A stretch of 64,000 nucleotides of DNA from Aggregatibacter sp. 2125159857 (GCF_017798005.1 NZ_CP072548.1:62001-126000); one strand, 5' to 3'; positions 1-8,020 are shown, counted from the stretch's first letter. Notes: generated from the letters alone by a model not told the origin. Program-made: numbers and translations.

Positions 1-74
1 AGTTGCACGCTACGGGAGTTGATTTTGTGGGTGCTCAAGATTATAGTAAAACGCAATTTATTAAGGAGAAAACT

Positions 75-260
75 ATGTTGCTGACTGAAAAAGGTTATGA
101 CGCATTTTTAGCTGAGAATATTGCGCGAGGCAATGAGGATATTCTGATGGGGCGTTGTCATTCGTTAGAAGAGGCGTGCGCAACATGGCAACAAACTATT
201 CAACAGAAAGCGGCGGAACTCGCGCAGTTGGATGAGCAACATGAGTCGGTTTATGGCTAA
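75..260 (+). CDS. Putative antitoxin of a RelE/ParE-type TA pair
   Basis: Encodes 61 residues, start MLLTEKGYDA. An AAGGAG ribosome-binding site sits 6-7 bases before this ATG; a longer reading from position 3 lies in a REP-like repeat and has no such site. The protein is short, charged and helical-looking. It overlaps the next gene, which resembles a ParE/RelE toxin, and that order (antitoxin first, overlapping toxin) is the usual TA layout. By family logic it would bind and neutralise the toxin and repress the pair; I see no clear ribbon-helix-helix or HTH signature, so the antitoxin role rests on context. Confidence 0.6.
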   Translation: MLLTEKGYDAFLAENIARGNEDILMGRCHSLEEACATWQQTIQQKAAELAQLDEQHESVYG

Positions 261-549
261 TGTGATTTTGTCTAAACTCGCCACAGACAATATCAATGAA
301 ATCCTCGCCAATGTTTACGAATTCACCGGGTTTATTTCTACTCCGGAAAAACTCCTCGCCGAATTTGAAAAAACTTTCCGTTTGATTGCCTTTATGCCTG
401 ATGCCATCGGTCGTTTGCGCGAAGACGGTGAGCGTGAAGCCTTTTGTCGAAATTATCGTATTATTTATCGCGTTATTGAAGAAACCGTGTATATCAAAAC
501 GGTAGTTCATAGCCGCCGACTTTATCCCCAACCCTCATTTTCACCTTAA
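241..549 (+). CDS. RelE/ParE-family toxin
   Basis: About 102 residues. The pattern is that of ParE/RelE toxins: an N-terminal strand and helix (ANVILSKLATDNINEI), a middle helix with a conserved proline/arginine segment, then the beta strands ending in RNYRIIYRVIEETVYIKTVVHSRR. Members of this superfamily either cleave ribosome-bound mRNA or poison gyrase; which applies cannot be told from sequence. In-frame ATGs at 232, 241 and 253 are all possible starts, and all overlap the upstream antitoxin gene, so translation is probably coupled. The closing basic motif (HSRR) is typical of active members. Confidence 0.75.
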   Translation: MSRFMANVILSKLATDNINEILANVYEFTGFISTPEKLLAEFEKTFRLIAFMPDAIGRLREDGEREAFCRNYRIIYRVIEETVYIKTVVHSRRLYPQPSFSP

Positions 550-578
550 GTCCGTAGCCTGTATTCACGATTTCGTGC

Positions 579-602
579 GTAGCGTGCAACTTGTTGCACG
601 AA
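579..602 (+). repeat. REP-like palindrome, family A (AACTTGTT loop type)
   Basis: GTAG foot followed by a CGTGCAA / TTGCACG hairpin with a CTTG loop. The same 24-bp unit recurs through the window in both orientations. The GTAG foot plus imperfect palindrome is the format of REP elements mobilised by RAYT (Y1 REP) transposases. Confidence 0.8.
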
Positions 603-689
603 TGATTCAACCTCGGTACGGAATGAAGTGCGGTGATTTTTGAGTGTGTTTTTTGAGGCGATCCGGCGTTGCGGGGTGGATTTCGTTAA

Positions 690-718
690 TTGACAATTTT
701 TTTGTGATACGCCATAAT
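690..718 (+). promoter_or_regulatory. Predicted sigma-70 promoter of the Sib-like antisense RNA
   Basis: TTGACA (690-695) and CATAAT (713-718) with a 17-bp spacer, pointing rightwards toward the strand opposite the small Ibs-like ORF. Predicted start near 725. No annotated protein gene follows on this strand until well past a strong terminator at 938-966. Confidence 0.6.
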
Positions 719-762
719 TTTGAAGAACTGGGAGACTGGTCCTCCCCCAGTAAATTATCGGG

Positions 763-822
763 TTAGTAAGCCGGCAAAGACCAGAGCAACAACACGATAA
801 CTAGGATAATGGTCTTCAACAT
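763..822 (-). CDS. Ibs-like type I toxin peptide, 19 aa
   Basis: Reads MLKTIILVIVLLLWSLPAY then stop. Length, the single hydrophobic helix, the basic residue near the N-terminus and the terminal AY closely match E. coli Ibs peptides (18-19 aa, ending in SFSAY or SFQAY), which depolarise the inner membrane when overproduced. A GAAGAGG ribosome-binding site lies upstream of the ATG. A promoter on this strand (TTGATG 917-922, 17-bp spacer, CATAAT 894-899) would start mRNA near 887, just at a 5' stem-loop (863-888). The opposite strand carries a predicted antisense RNA unit. The ORF is too short for ordinary gene finders; the resemblance is by eye. Confidence 0.65.
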   Translation of the reverse strand: MLKTIILVIVLLLWSLPAY

Positions 823-893
823 TATATTATCCTCTTCATTGTAAGGTTTAAGCCTTACACTCACTTTCAAGATTACCCCTTGAAAGTGAAATT

Positions 894-922
894 ATTATGG
901 TTCGACACACCGAATTCATCAA
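894..922 (-). promoter_or_regulatory. Predicted promoter of the Ibs-like peptide
   Basis: On the minus strand: -35 TTGATG (922-917), 17-bp spacer, -10 CATAAT (899-894). The predicted transcript begins with an inverted repeat (ACTTTCAAG / CTTGAAAGT, 863-889), a 5' stem-loop of the kind that stabilises type I toxin mRNAs. Confidence 0.5.
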
Positions 923-937
923 GATGTCTTTTAAGAA

Positions 938-966
938 AGCCCGATAATCAATTATCGGGCTTTTTA
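938..966 (+). terminator. Intrinsic terminator of the Sib-like RNA
   Basis: Perfect 10-bp GC-rich stem (938-947 with 952-961), TCAA loop, T-rich tail. The same ATTATCGGG string also occurs at 754-762 just past the peptide ORF, so the two ends of this locus are partly complementary. Confidence 0.8.
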
Positions 967-1005
967 TTTCCTCCATTTATCCACCATGCACACCTCAGTC
1001 ACCAT

Positions 1006-1139
1006 GTAGCGTGCATCTTGATGCACGACCGATTGCCCTTATGAGCGTTTTTTATTCGTGCAACAAGTTGCACGCTACGGGGAGAATGATTTAACCTCGG
1101 TGCGTGATTCACGATTTCGTGCAACAAGTTGCACGCTAC
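1006..1139. repeat. Cluster of three family-A REP-like palindromes
   Basis: One forward unit of the ATCTTGAT type (1006-1029) and two inverted units of the CAACAAGTTG type (1055-1078 and 1116-1139). Forward and inverted units face each other, as in bacterial BIMEs. The last unit overlaps the stop codon of the adjacent minus-strand toxin gene. Confidence 0.8.
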
Positions 1140-1429
1140 GGTGAGGAATAATGTTGTTGTTTTGCGGATTTGAAGTCGATGATATAAACGGTGTGTGTGC
1201 CGACAAGAAATTTAACGATGTACTTTCCGTTCAATAGGGGAATTTCTTTTTTCTTTCTGAGCCGGTAAACGTCTGCTGTGTAGGAAAGCTTGTCTATTTC
1301 GCTTTTAACGGCATCGTAAAAATGCTCTGCAATAAGCCTATTTTGGGATTGTTGTAGAATGTAGCGAGCTTGGCTGCGTAATTTTTCCTCCGCCACACTA
1401 TGCCATTTAATGAGGTAATCAAACTTCAT
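1136..1429 (-). CDS. RelE/ParE-family toxin
   Basis: 97 residues starting MKFDYLIKWHSVAEEKL. The fold pattern is that of the ParE/RelE superfamily: N-terminal strand, two helices (SVAEEKLRSQARYIL; RLIAEHFYDAVKSEIDKL), then strands rich in basic and aromatic residues (YRLRKKKEIPLLNGKYIVKFLVGTHTVYIIDF). It probably acts as a growth-inhibiting RNase or gyrase poison. It overlaps the 3' end of a 55-codon antitoxin gene. Its TAG stop is supplied by the GTAG foot of a REP-like repeat at 1116-1139, so the repeat abuts or may have trimmed the C-terminus. Confidence 0.75.
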   Translation of the reverse strand: MKFDYLIKWHSVAEEKLRSQARYILQQSQNRLIAEHFYDAVKSEIDKLSYTADVYRLRKKKEIPLLNGKYIVKFLVGTHTVYIIDFKSAKQQHYSSP

Positions 1430-1586
1430 CTAACTTTAATTCTCGGCGTAAATTTGCCATAACTTGTTCATGTGCAATGGATTTCACTGAGCCGTTTTCT
1501 AACTGTTCGAGCAGACGTTGTTCTTCCTCGGTGTAATACGGCTCTTTTTGTTTGAATACAGGCGGAGATGAGAGGGTGATTTGCAT
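1419..1586 (-). CDS. Small antitoxin paired with the ParE-like toxin
   Basis: 55 residues, starting MQITLSSPPVFKQKEPYYTEEEQ and ending NLRRELKLDEV. It ends inside the start of the toxin gene (stop at 1419-1421, toxin ATG at 1427-1429), the coupled layout usual for type II TA operons. An N-terminal beta-like segment followed by charged helices is consistent with a short toxin-wrapping antitoxin. The assignment rests on position, size and overlap; no DNA-binding motif is evident. The ribosome-binding site (GAGAATCC) is weak. Confidence 0.6.
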   Translation of the reverse strand: MQITLSSPPVFKQKEPYYTEEEQRLLEQLENGSVKSIAHEQVMANLRRELKLDEV

Positions 1587-1703
1587 AGGATTCTCTGTTC
1601 GTTGAAGTTTGGTTTCATTCTACAATTCCTGCAATTATCACGCAAGCCATCCATAAAGTGCGGTGATTTTTGAGCGTATTTTTACGTTGTGTGTATTTCG
1701 TGC

Positions 1704-1950
1704 GTAGCGTGCATCTTGATGCACGACCGAAGCACGCACGGAACGCTATTCAACCTCTTTCGGGTATTTATGATTTCGTGCAACAAGTTGCACGCTACGG
1801 GGGGATTCCACCTCAGTGCGTGATTCACGATTTCGTGCAACAAGTTGCACGCTACGGGGGGATTCCACCTCGGTGCGTGATTGACGATTTCGTGCAACAA
1901 GTTGCACGCTACGGGGATTCAATTTGCACAATGCTTTGTTGCACGCTACG
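1704..1950. repeat. REP-like array with 57-bp tandem periodicity
   Basis: A forward unit (1704-1727, ATCTTGAT type) is followed by inverted units at 1775-1798, 1832-1855 and 1889-1912, exactly 57 bp apart, and a decayed copy near 1927-1950. The stretches between palindromes (GATTCCACCTC-GTGCGTGATT) are repeated too, so this is a tandem duplication of palindrome plus flank. The 1587-2016 gap holds otherwise only an uptake core (about 1658-1666) and the rpoD terminator. Confidence 0.85.
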
Positions 1951-1960
1951 GGCAAATAAA

Positions 1961-1989
1961 AAGAGAGGAAGGTTTCCTTTCCTCTCTTT
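1961..1989 (-). terminator. rpoD terminator
   Basis: AAGAGAGG / CCTCTCTT inverted repeat just beyond the rpoD stop; on the minus strand it is followed by a T-rich tract (CTTTTTATTT). Confidence 0.8.
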
Positions 1990-2016
1990 GTTTGGTGTTT
2001 TGCGTTGATGTGTTCG

Positions 2017-3876
2017 CTATTCATCCAAGAAGCTGCGTAAGGTTTCGGAGCGGCTTGGGTGGCGCAATTTGCGTAGTGCTTTGGCTTCGATTTGACGAAT
2101 ACGTTCACGGGTTACATCGAATTGTTTGCCGACTTCTTCTAATGTGTGGTCGGTGTTCATGTCGATGCCGAAACGCATACGAAGCACTTTCGCTTCACGT
2201 GGCGTTAAGCCTTCCAATACTTCGTGTGTGGCGGCTTTTAGGCTTTGTGCGGTGGCGGAATCCAATGGCAGTTCCAAGGTGGAATCTTCGATGAAATCGC
2301 CTAAATGGGAGTCGTCATCATCGCCGATTGGGGTTTCCATGGAAATCGGTTCTTTGGCGATTTTCAGCACTTTGCGGATTTTGTCTTCCGGCATTCCCAT
2401 GCGCTCTGCCAGTTCTTCCGGTGTGGCTTCACGTCCCATTTCTTGCAACATTTGGCGAGAAATACGATTGAGTTTGTTGATGGTTTCAATCATATGCACC
2501 GGAATGCGAATGGTGCGTGCTTGGTCGGCGATAGAGCGTGTAATCGCCTGACGAATCCACCATGTGGCATAAGTGGAGAATTTGTAACCACGGCGGTATT
2601 CAAATTTATCCACGGCTTTCATTAAGCCGATATTGCCTTCTTGAATTAAATCAAGGAACTGCAAGCCACGGTTGGTGTATTTTTTGGCAATGGAAATCAC
2701 CAAACGCAGGTTCGCTTCCACCATTTCTTTTTTGGCACGGCGCGCTTTGAGTTCGCCTTGCGAAATGCGTTCGCAAATGTCTCGAATTTGCTGAATGGTG
2801 AGGTTGGTGTCTTGTTCAATTTGAACTAAGTTGGCAATCGCCTGACGTAAATCCGCTTCATATTGCACTAATTTTTCCGACCAAGACTTTCCTGCCGCTA
2901 AGGCTTTCACCAGCCAAACGTCTTGGGTTTCGTGTCCGATAAAGCTTTTTTGGAAAGTTGCTTTTGGCATTTTGGCATTATCCACCACGATTCTTTGAAT
3001 CGTGCGTTCTTGGTCGCGCACTTGCTTCATGATGTCGCGCATACGCAACACTAAGGCATCAAACTGTTTCGGCACTAAGCGGAATGTGGTGAAAATCTCA
3101 GATAATACTTGAATTTCCGCTTTGGTTTTGGCTGAGGTGCGACCGTGTTTTGCAATGCTTGCCAGTGTTTTTTGATGTTGATCTTTAAGTGCGGTGAATT
3201 TTTCGCGCGCAACTTCAGGATCAATGCTGTTATCACTATCACTTTCATCGCTGCTATTTTCTTCGTTGCCTTCTTCGTCCTCTAATTCATCTGTCGCATC
3301 GACACTTTCGCGTTCTTCATCTGACGCGAAGGTTTCGTCTAATTCAGCATTGTCGGCTTCGGTGATGACATTCGGATCAACAAAACCGGTAATCAAATCC
3401 GCTAAGCGGGCTTCCCCTCTTTCCACTGCGTCATATTGTTCAATGAGATGGGTAATGGCTTCAGGATAGGCGGCAACGGCGCTTTGCACTTCGTTGATGC
3501 CTTCTTCGATGCGTTTGGCAATGTCAATTTCGCCCTCGCGGGTGAGCAATTCCACGCTTCCCATTTCGCGCATATACATCCGCACAGGATCGGTGGTGCG
3601 ACCAAGTTCTGCTTCTACGCTGGATAACACTTGGGTGGCTTCTTCGACAACATCTTCATCAGCGATATTTTCGTTGAGCATCAGATCATCGGCATCCGGT
3701 GCGGCTTCCAACACCTGAATGCCCATGTCGTTAATCATTTGAATAATATCTTCAATCTGATCCGCATCGACTAATTCTTCAGGCAGGCTGTCATTGACCT
3801 CGGCATAAGTTAAATAACCTTGCTCTTTCCCTTGTGCGATGAGTAGTTTCAATTGAGATTGTGGATTTTGATCCAT
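2017..3876 (-). CDS. rpoD: RNA polymerase primary sigma factor RpoD (sigma-70)
   Basis: 619 residues, directing core RNA polymerase to housekeeping promoters. All sigma-70 regions are visible: region 1.1 at the N-terminus, region 1.2 ([22 protein letters not shown]), an acidic non-conserved insert around residues 190-215, region 2 with [20 protein letters not shown], region 3, and region 4.2 ([17 protein letters not shown]) ending RSFLDE. It is the last gene of the rpsU-dnaG-rpoD macromolecular synthesis operon, 75 bp after dnaG, and ends at an intrinsic terminator. Length is as expected for gamma-proteobacteria. Confidence 0.98.
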   Translation of the reverse strand: MDQNPQSQLKLLIAQGKEQGYLTYAEVNDSLPEELVDADQIEDIIQMINDMGIQVLEAAPDADDLMLNENIADEDVVEEATQVLSSVEAELGRTTDPVRMYMREMGSVELLTREGEIDIAKRIEEGINEVQSAVAAYPEAITHLIEQYDAVERGEARLADLITGFVDPNVITEADNAELDETFASDEERESVDATDELEDEEGNEENSSDESDSDNSIDPEVAREKFTALKDQHQKTLASIAKHGRTSAKTKAEIQVLSEIFTTFRLVPKQFDALVLRMRDIMKQVRDQERTIQRIVVDNAKMPKATFQKSFIGHETQDVWLVKALAAGKSWSEKLVQYEADLRQAIANLVQIEQDTNLTIQQIRDICERISQGELKARRAKKEMVEANLRLVISIAKKYTNRGLQFLDLIQEGNIGLMKAVDKFEYRRGYKFSTYATWWIRQAITRSIADQARTIRIPVHMIETINKLNRISRQMLQEMGREATPEELAERMGMPEDKIRKVLKIAKEPISMETPIGDDDDSHLGDFIEDSTLELPLDSATAQSLKAATHEVLEGLTPREAKVLRMRFGIDMNTDHTLEEVGKQFDVTRERIRQIEAKALRKLRHPSRSETLRSFLDE

Positions 3877-3951
3877 ATTTAATATCCGCCTTGCTGACTT
3901 ATTTAGTGAAGATAAAATGCTAGGGATTTTAGCATTCTTACTAGGGTTTAA

Positions 3952-5712
3952 CTATTTCTTTTCTTGTTTTTTTACTAACAAATGTGAAAGCTCTTGCTTT
4001 TCGTTAAGATCCAAGCCTTCCGCACGATCTTTTGCAATGAGCCATTGGATGCGCTTATCCACCAGTTGCAGATAAAAATAACGCAATGTTTCGCGGAACG
4101 TGTCTTCGATCTTATCGTCTTCAATCAAATGGTTCCACGCCAGCAATTTTTCAAGCGTCCCTTGTTGCGGTGTATCGCGCCAATGCTCCAGTAGTTGACC
4201 GGCACTAATGCCAATTTTTTCACGACAAAGTGCGGTCAGTTCTGCGAGTAAATCATAGCCCGGCTCGTCTAAGTTTTTGAGCGGTTCCAAATCCGGTATG
4301 AATTTCACCAATTCCGGATTTTGTAACAATAACGCAATGAGAATACGCATTGGCGTGCGCTTGAATTGCATGGTCGGCACGGTGGTTTCATTGTGTGGTT
4401 TGGCAGGATTCGGGAGCAGACTTTCCAGCTGTGTCGGATCCAAAATGCCTAATTTTTTCGCAAGCGTATTACGCAAATCCAACCGCAATACATCACCCGG
4501 AATTTGCTTAATTAACGGAATCGCCAGTGCGGCAAGTTTCGCTTTGCCCTCTTTTGAAGAAAAATCCACTTGCGGAGTTAAGTGCGCAAACAAGAATTCG
4601 CTCAAGGATTGCGCGTTCTCAATGTATTCCTCGAAACCTTGTTTACCGTATTGACGAATGAAGCTATCAGGGTCTTCATCGTCCGGTAAAAAGATAAATT
4701 TTAGCTGCCGTCCGTCTTCTAAATAAGGCAAGGCATTTTCTAAGGCACGCCATGCGGCATCACGTCCCGCGCGATCGCCGTCATAACAGCAAATGACTTG
4801 TTCCGTGGAGCGAAAAAGTAATTGAATTTGTTCCGAGGTTGTTGATGTGCCAAGAGAGGCTACGGCATAATTGACGCCGAATTGGGCTAATGCCACCACA
4901 TCCATATAACCTTCAACCACCAGCAGTTTTTGGGGTGAATCCTCCGCCTGTAAGGCTTCAAATAAACCGTAGAGTTCACTGCCTTTGTGGTAGGTAATGG
5001 TTTCCGGTGAGTTTAAATATTTCGGTTTTTCATCGGTTAACACGCGCCCACCAAACGCGACCGTACGCCCACGACGATCACGAATGGGGAACATAATCCG
5101 ATTACGGAATTTGTCGTACACGTTGCCACGATCATTGCGCGACAGCATGCCTAAATCGAACAGTTTTTGTTGCTCTTCACGGGTTTTGCCGAATTGACGA
5201 TACACGGTATCCATGGCATTCGGCACATAACCGATTTGAAAACGTTCAATGATTTCCGGTGATAAACCACGCTGCTGCAGATAACTTTGTGCAGGAATAT
5301 TTAACGGCAATTGTTGCTGATAAAACTTGGCAATTTCCTGCATTAACTCATACAGATTTCGCTTGGTCTGGAAATTAACCTGCTTGCCGTTATCGTTAAA
5401 GTGCGGTCGTTTTTCGTAGGGAATTTCCAAGCCAAGAAACCCTGCCAGTTCTTCCACCGCCTCCAAAAATTCCAGCTTGTCATATTCCATCAAAAAGGAA
5501 ATCGCGTTGCCATGCGCACCACAACCGAAACAATGATAAAACTGCTTTTTATCACTCACGGTAAAAGAAGGTGTTTTTTCATGGTGAAACGGGCAGCAGG
5601 CTTGATAATCACGGCCGGCTTTTTTCAGTTTTATGCGAGAATTAATTAAATCGACGATGTTCGTTTTGGTTAAAATATCGTCTATAAATGTGCGGGGAAT
5701 GGAACCTTTCAT
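3952..5712 (-). CDS. dnaG: DNA primase DnaG
   Basis: 586 residues. Synthesises RNA primers at the replication fork and binds DnaB helicase through its C-terminus. The N-terminal CHC2 zinc finger is intact (C40, H43, C61, C64). A Toprim catalytic domain follows, with VVEGYMDVVAL and the acidic CCYDGDRAGRDAA. The C-terminal helical region, less conserved, ends at an EKK tail. It lies between rpsU (119 bp upstream, with a stem-loop between) and rpoD, the classic order that lets the terminator after rpsU set different levels of the three products. Confidence 0.97.
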   Translation of the reverse strand: MKGSIPRTFIDDILTKTNIVDLINSRIKLKKAGRDYQACCPFHHEKTPSFTVSDKKQFYHCFGCGAHGNAISFLMEYDKLEFLEAVEELAGFLGLEIPYEKRPHFNDNGKQVNFQTKRNLYELMQEIAKFYQQQLPLNIPAQSYLQQRGLSPEIIERFQIGYVPNAMDTVYRQFGKTREEQQKLFDLGMLSRNDRGNVYDKFRNRIMFPIRDRRGRTVAFGGRVLTDEKPKYLNSPETITYHKGSELYGLFEALQAEDSPQKLLVVEGYMDVVALAQFGVNYAVASLGTSTTSEQIQLLFRSTEQVICCYDGDRAGRDAAWRALENALPYLEDGRQLKFIFLPDDEDPDSFIRQYGKQGFEEYIENAQSLSEFLFAHLTPQVDFSSKEGKAKLAALAIPLIKQIPGDVLRLDLRNTLAKKLGILDPTQLESLLPNPAKPHNETTVPTMQFKRTPMRILIALLLQNPELVKFIPDLEPLKNLDEPGYDLLAELTALCREKIGISAGQLLEHWRDTPQQGTLEKLLAWNHLIEDDKIEDTFRETLRYFYLQLVDKRIQWLIAKDRAEGLDLNEKQELSHLLVKKQEKK

Positions 5713-5775
5713 CGAGTATTCTGCCTCTTATTGTGAACGAAATATGAGCCTAACTGATGAGATTAAGAGAAAATA

Positions 5776-5805
5776 AAACCGTGAGCCTTGGAAGATTCAC
5801 GGTTT
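5776..5805 (-). terminator. Partial terminator between rpsU and dnaG
   Basis: AAACCGTGA / TCACGGTTT stem with a T-rich minus-strand tail (TTTTATTTTC). In E. coli a terminator at this place lowers dnaG relative to rpsU; the same role is inferred here. Confidence 0.75.
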
Positions 5806-5831
5806 GAATAACTCGAGTTAAAATGCGGTTA

Positions 5832-6047
5832 TTAGTATAAACGTGTATTACGTGCGTTTTCACGAGCAACGCGTTTTGCGTGACGTTTTGCGCGGGTGGC
5901 ATTTTCACGTTTACGAATCGTTGTTGGTTTTTCGTAGAATTCACGAGCACGAACTTCTGCTAAGATACCAGCTTTTTCGCAAGAGCGTTTGAAACGACGT
6001 AATGCTACGTCAAAGGATTCATTTTCACGAACTTTAATTACAGGCAT
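5832..6047 (-). CDS. rpsU: 30S ribosomal protein S21
   Basis: 71 residues, [21 protein letters not shown], highly basic, identical in layout to gamma-proteobacterial bS21, which sits near the 3' end of 16S rRNA and helps mRNA binding at initiation. It is the first gene of the rpsU-dnaG-rpoD operon and is divergent from tsaD. An AGGTGATTGGCTT leader before the ATG provides the ribosome-binding site. Confidence 0.97.
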   Translation of the reverse strand: MPVIKVRENESFDVALRRFKRSCEKAGILAEVRAREFYEKPTTIRKRENATRAKRHAKRVARENARNTRLY

Positions 6048-6271
6048 AAGCCAATCACCTCAATGAGTTTAATTAATTTAATTGCAATTTAAATTTTATT
6101 TGTTGCCACAAGTCGTGGCAGATTCAATAAAGGTCGCAATTTTAATCTAATTTAACAGGAAAAGTAAAGGAAAGATTCACCTTTTCCTGAAATCCGTGTT
6201 GATAAACTGGTTAAACCTGAGTAAAAAAGGTAAAATTTGTGGCATAAATCCAAGATAAACAGAGAATACAA

Positions 6272-7300
6272 ATGCGAATTTTAGGCATCGAAACGTCCTG
6301 TGATGAGACAGGCGTTGCCATTTATGACGAAGAAAAAGGCTTGATTGCCAATCAGTTACACACACAAATTGCGCTGCACGCCGATTACGGCGGCGTGGTG
6401 CCGGAACTCGCCTCGCGCGATCATATCCGCAAACTTGCCCCCTTATTACAAGCCGCACTTGAAGAAGCCCATCTCACCGCCAAAGACATTGACGGCGTAG
6501 CCTATACCAGTGGCCCCGGCTTGGTTGGTGCGTTGTTGGTAGGTTCTACCGTAGCACGTTCTTTAGCCTATGCGTGGAACATCCCCTCCATTGGGGTACA
6601 TCATATGGAAGGGCATTTACTGGCACCCATGTTGGAAGAAAATCCACCGCACTTTCCTTTTGTGGCATTGTTGGTGTCCGGCGGACATACCCAATTAGTA
6701 CGGGTGGACGGTGTTGGACGTTACAAATTATTAGGCGAATCTATTGATGATGCCGCCGGGGAGGCGTTTGACAAAACGGCAAAATTACTCGGTTTGGATT
6801 ATCCCGGCGGAGCGGCGTTAGCCCGTTTAGCGTTAAAGGGTACGCCGAACCGTTTTGCCTTTCCACGTCCGATGACCGATCGTCCCGGTTTGGATTTCAG
6901 TTTTTCCGGCTTAAAAACCTTTGCCGCCAATACGCTTCATCAAGTGATGCAAGACGAAGGGGAATTAACCGAACAAAGCAAAGCAGATATTGCCTATGCG
7001 TTCCAAGAGGCGGTGGTGGACACGCTCGCCATCAAATGCAAGCGTGCGTTAAAGCAAACAGGCTTGAAGCGTTTAGTGATTGCCGGTGGCGTGAGCGCCA
7101 ATAAACAGTTGCGCCAAACCTTGGCGGAGCTGATGCAACAATTAGGGGGTGAAGTGTTTTACCCACAACCGCAATTTTGCACCGATAACGGCGCCATGAT
7201 TGCTTATGCCGGTTTTCTACGTTTAAAACAAGGACAGCAGCAAGATCTTGCCATTGAAGTGCATCCGCGCTGGGCAATGACCGAATTAACTGCTGTTTAG
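6272..7300 (+). CDS. tsaD: tRNA N6-adenosine threonylcarbamoyltransferase TsaD
   Basis: 342 residues. Transfers the threonylcarbamoyl group to A37 of ANN-decoding tRNAs, together with TsaB and TsaE (t6A synthesis). Visible ASKHA-fold features: [15 protein letters not shown] at the start, the metal ligands in [11 protein letters not shown], the SGGHTQL nucleotide-binding loop, and [10 protein letters not shown] near the C-terminus. It is divergent from rpsU, as in E. coli and Haemophilus. Start MRILGIETS has normal length for the family. Confidence 0.97.
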   Translation: MRILGIETSCDETGVAIYDEEKGLIANQLHTQIALHADYGGVVPELASRDHIRKLAPLLQAALEEAHLTAKDIDGVAYTSGPGLVGALLVGSTVARSLAYAWNIPSIGVHHMEGHLLAPMLEENPPHFPFVALLVSGGHTQLVRVDGVGRYKLLGESIDDAAGEAFDKTAKLLGLDYPGGAALARLALKGTPNRFAFPRPMTDRPGLDFSFSGLKTFAANTLHQVMQDEGELTEQSKADIAYAFQEAVVDTLAIKCKRALKQTGLKRLVIAGGVSANKQLRQTLAELMQQLGGEVFYPQPQFCTDNGAMIAYAGFLRLKQGQQQDLAIEVHPRWAMTELTAV

Positions 7301-7308
7301 CCCTCGAC

Positions 7309-7364
7309 AAAAGTGCGGTAGAAAATTGAGGAGATTTCACCTAGACTTTCGTTCCGCACTTTTT
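7309..7364 (+). terminator. tsaD terminator made of inverted uptake sequences
   Basis: AAAAGTGCGG (7309-7318) pairs with CCGCACTTTT (7354-7363), followed by TT; both arms are DNA-uptake cores. Confidence 0.7.
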
Positions 7365-7403
7365 TATCTAAAATATAACTGTTTCCCCGTTACAACACCT
7401 TAA

Positions 7404-7802
7404 TTAAGTAGAAGAATGCTTTTTTTCTTGTTCAAGAAAATCATGAATACGCTTACTTAGCTGATGGAGTTCTTTTTGGTATTCCACACCAAGCACCTCT
7501 ACATCCCCTTCTTTCGCTGCCATAAGCCCTGTTATACGATAATATTTCTTACTCTGTTTCAAACAATTGATATAAAATCGTAATGTATCAGGAGAGGTTT
7601 TACGCCCCTGTAATATTTTTTTAAATGATTCATATGATAATCCACTCTCTTCATGAACATCATAAGGTTCACGACATTCAGAATAATATTCATCTATCAT
7701 TAAAACTGCTTCAGATTGACTTATATTTAAAAAGTTAATTAATGCTTTAAGTTCATCAAGTAATTCTTTAGATTCTTGTTCATTTGATGATTTATTCATC
7801 AT
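7404..7802 (-). CDS. Unknown protein with XRE-like helix-turn-helix pattern
   Basis: 132 residues from the ATG at 7800-7802, which has an AAAAAGGG ribosome-binding site; a longer upstream reading is possible but lacks one. I do not recognise the family. The middle (QSEAVLMIDEYYSECREPYDVHEESGLSYESFKKILQGRKTSPDTLRFYI, read in parts) resembles the recognition-helix region of Cro/CI-type regulators (GLS-YESFKKIL-GRK-SPDTL). The C-terminus is a charged helix ending QEKKHSST. A perfect CCACATGTGG palindrome (7818-7827) lies just upstream, between this gene and the divergent small peptide, and could be its operator. Base composition is AT-rich compared with tsaD. Confidence 0.6.
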   Translation of the reverse strand: MMNKSSNEQESKELLDELKALINFLNISQSEAVLMIDEYYSECREPYDVHEESGLSYESFKKILQGRKTSPDTLRFYINCLKQSKKYYRITGLMAAKEGDVEVLGVEYQKELHQLSKRIHDFLEQEKKHSST

Positions 7803-7817
7803 ATTGTCCCTTTTTGT

Positions 7818-7827
7818 CCACATGTGG
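7818..7827. promoter_or_regulatory. CCACATGTGG palindrome, possible operator
   Basis: A perfect 10-bp dyad in the short divergent region between the HTH-like gene and the small Asn/Gly-rich peptide gene. An operator role is inferred from position only. Confidence 0.3.
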
Positions 7828-7915
7828 GTGTTTATATTTACCATCAATGCTGAAAGGCAGAAGAATGAAACAAAATTTTGTTTCTATGATTAATAAAAAG
7901 ACATTGGAGAAAAAA

Positions 7916-8014
7916 ATGACAAAAAATAACACTGGTAATTCCAACCCTAATTGGCCAAGTAAAACAGATAATCCGTCAGGTGGCGGTCGTGGTAACAACC
8001 CATCTAGAAAATAG
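7916..8014 (+). CDS. Small Asn/Pro/Gly-rich peptide (32 aa)
   Basis: Best start is ATG 7916, preceded by TTGGAGAAAAAA; it gives a 32-residue peptide beginning MTKNNTGNSNPNWPSK and containing SGGGRGNN. A longer 49-50 residue product from ATG 7865 (AAAGGCAGAAG upstream) is also possible. I recall similar very short proteins sharing NPNWPS..GNPSGGGRGNN in other gamma-proteobacteria, without a known function; this cannot be checked here. A strong bidirectional stem-loop follows the stop. Confidence 0.5.
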   Translation: MTKNNTGNSNPNWPSKTDNPSGGGRGNNPSRK

Positions 8015-8020
8015 CGAAAA

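Larger units (their letters stand above)
725..966 (+). ncRNA. Predicted Sib-like antisense RNA opposite an Ibs-like toxin
   Basis: A transcription unit of about 240 nt. It is bounded by a consensus-like promoter (690-718) and an intrinsic terminator (10-bp stem AGCCCGATAA / TTATCGGGCT at 938-961, then TTTTTATTT). It fully overlaps, on the other strand, a 19-codon hydrophobic ORF. Near its 5' end is a hairpin (728-750, CTGGG / CCCAG) containing GGTCCTCCCCC, reminiscent of the conserved 5' hairpin of enterobacterial Sib (QUAD) RNAs. By analogy it would base-pair with the toxin mRNA and block its translation. Ends and expression are predictions. Confidence 0.55.

Noticed and set aside
1775..1912. 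CRISPR-like array (regular palindromic repeats)
   Set aside because: The 'spacers' between palindromes are themselves repeats of each other, spacing is 57 bp with only three units, and there are no cas genes.
1670..2108. Overlapping ORFs of 72-137 codons on both strands, including repeated IVNHAPRWNPPVACNLLHE-like peptides
   Set aside because: They are translations of the 57-bp REP tandem array; no ribosome-binding site, and periodicity comes from the DNA repeat.
5750..5950. 66-codon minus-strand ORF
   Set aside because: Shadow of rpsU in another frame, running into its terminator.
7784..8014. 76-codon reading of the small peptide gene
   Set aside because: It starts inside the divergent gene without a ribosome-binding site; the ATG at 7916 has TTGGAG and gives the Asn/Gly-rich peptide.
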